This document shows positions 63,719 to 64,000 of a stretch of 64,000 nt of DNA, piece after piece. Origin of the DNA: Paraburkholderia piptadeniae (GTDB taxonomy: Bacteria; Pseudomonadota; Gammaproteobacteria; Burkholderiales; Burkholderiaceae); the NCBI RefSeq assembly GCF_900007165.1, contig NZ_CYGY02000047.1, forward strand, positions 301 through 64,300, written 5' to 3'. A program made the position numbers and the translations under genes. Position 1 is the first letter of the stretch. Each line of letters opens with the position of its first letter. The notes below the pieces were generated by a model, which was given only the letters and a program-made list of their open reading frames with translations, ran no database searches and was not told where the DNA came from.

Positions 63719-64000
63719 ATGGCCTCATTCAAAAGAGTGCTGCTGTGTTATGACGCTACCCGTGAGGGGCGCCAGGCGCTGTGCGAAGGAGCGGAACTGG
63801 CGCGTCAATCCGGGGCGGAAACGCATCTGCTTGCCGTGCTGGACCGGTTGGATCTGCGGTACGGCGCAGACGTTATCCCGGGCGTGCCGCTCGGTTCGGC
63901 AGAGCAGGCAGCGAAGGAAATACTGGATGAAAGCGTGACCCGTCTGCGAGAGTTCGGCCTCGAGGTGACTGGACACTTCGTCGTGGGAAATCCGATCGAT
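63719..64000 (+). CDS. Universal stress protein (5' part, cut by window end)
   Basis: The first 94 codons are visible, starting MASFKRVLLCYDATREGRQA after GAGGAG. VLLCYDATREGRQALCEGAE, LLAVLDRLDL and LEVTGHFVVGNPID match the UspA fold (conserved Asp near position 11). The C-terminal part with the ATP-binding GxxG is outside the window. Related proteins accumulate under starvation or low oxygen. Confidence 0.85.
   Translation, partial: MASFKRVLLCYDATREGRQALCEGAELARQSGAETHLLAVLDRLDLRYGADVIPGVPLGSAEQAAKEILDESVTRLREFGLEVTGHFVVGNPID

Noticed and set aside
1..64000. tRNA, rRNA, CRISPR arrays, insertion sequences, prophage
   Set aside because: No cloverleaf, rRNA-like block, regular spacer array, transposase or phage structural gene was recognised on reading both strands.

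Overview
The window looks like accessory chromosomal DNA of a Burkholderiaceae bacterium, most likely Paraburkholderia or Caballeronia. The reasons are high GC with strong third-position GC bias, densely packed catabolic operons each with its own LysR, GntR, IclR, AraC or Lrp regulator, a DUF4148 protein, a FeeM-like acyltransferase and many MFS carriers. This assignment rests on family recognition, not on a search. I saw no rRNA, tRNA, CRISPR array, intact insertion sequence or replication origin.

Region 1 (1-9.4 kb) is a decaying stress and energy neighbourhood. It holds a DnaJ-type zinc-finger mini-protein, a DUF421 membrane protein, and then a graveyard (about 1.24-3.08 kb) of broken genes: a ParB-like fragment, a short-chain dehydrogenase with an internal deletion and a frameshift, the C-terminus of a thiamine-pyrophosphate enzyme, a cytochrome oxidase subunit II/III chimera and a heme-less cytochrome c tail. 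Intact genes follow: a glycosyltransferase fused to a degenerate receiver domain, an AraC-type regulator, glycogen phosphorylase and a DMT exporter.

Region 2 (9.4-14 kb) carries a FeeM/autoinducer-synthase-like acyltransferase and a large PAS-GGDEF-EAL membrane protein, separated by a strong hairpin.

Region 3 (14-30 kb) is catabolic. A TcuA-like flavoprotein, three divergent MmgE/PrpD proteins, an MFS carrier, a GntR/FCD repressor and a quinone oxidoreductase form one locus. Near-identical 24-bp operators stand before its first gene and before the quinone oxidoreductase. After an RcnB-like protein and an aldo-keto reductase comes LysR-MFS-LigJ-LigK plus a small CxxC protein, the lower half of the protocatechuate 4,5-cleavage/gallate pathway.

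Region 4 (30-44 kb) has LysR and GlxA-type regulators, a secreted glycosidase-like protein in an AT-richer setting, an IclR-type operon (cupin dioxygenase, two SDRs, MFS) whose promoter carries two perfect palindromes, a protein with a possible PD-(D/E)xK core, and a carbonic anhydrase/DUF2254 pair.

Region 5 (44-64 kb) has an ECF42-type sigma factor with a DGPF/YciI partner, two secreted hydrolases, a divergent amide/creatinine-type locus (LysR, DUF1989, amidase, azoreductase facing an NCS1 permease and a creatininase) with three palindromes between the divergent operons, and a tyrosine catabolic block (Lrp, HPPD, permease, TyrB). Small conserved or unknown proteins follow, then the start of a universal stress protein cut by the window end.
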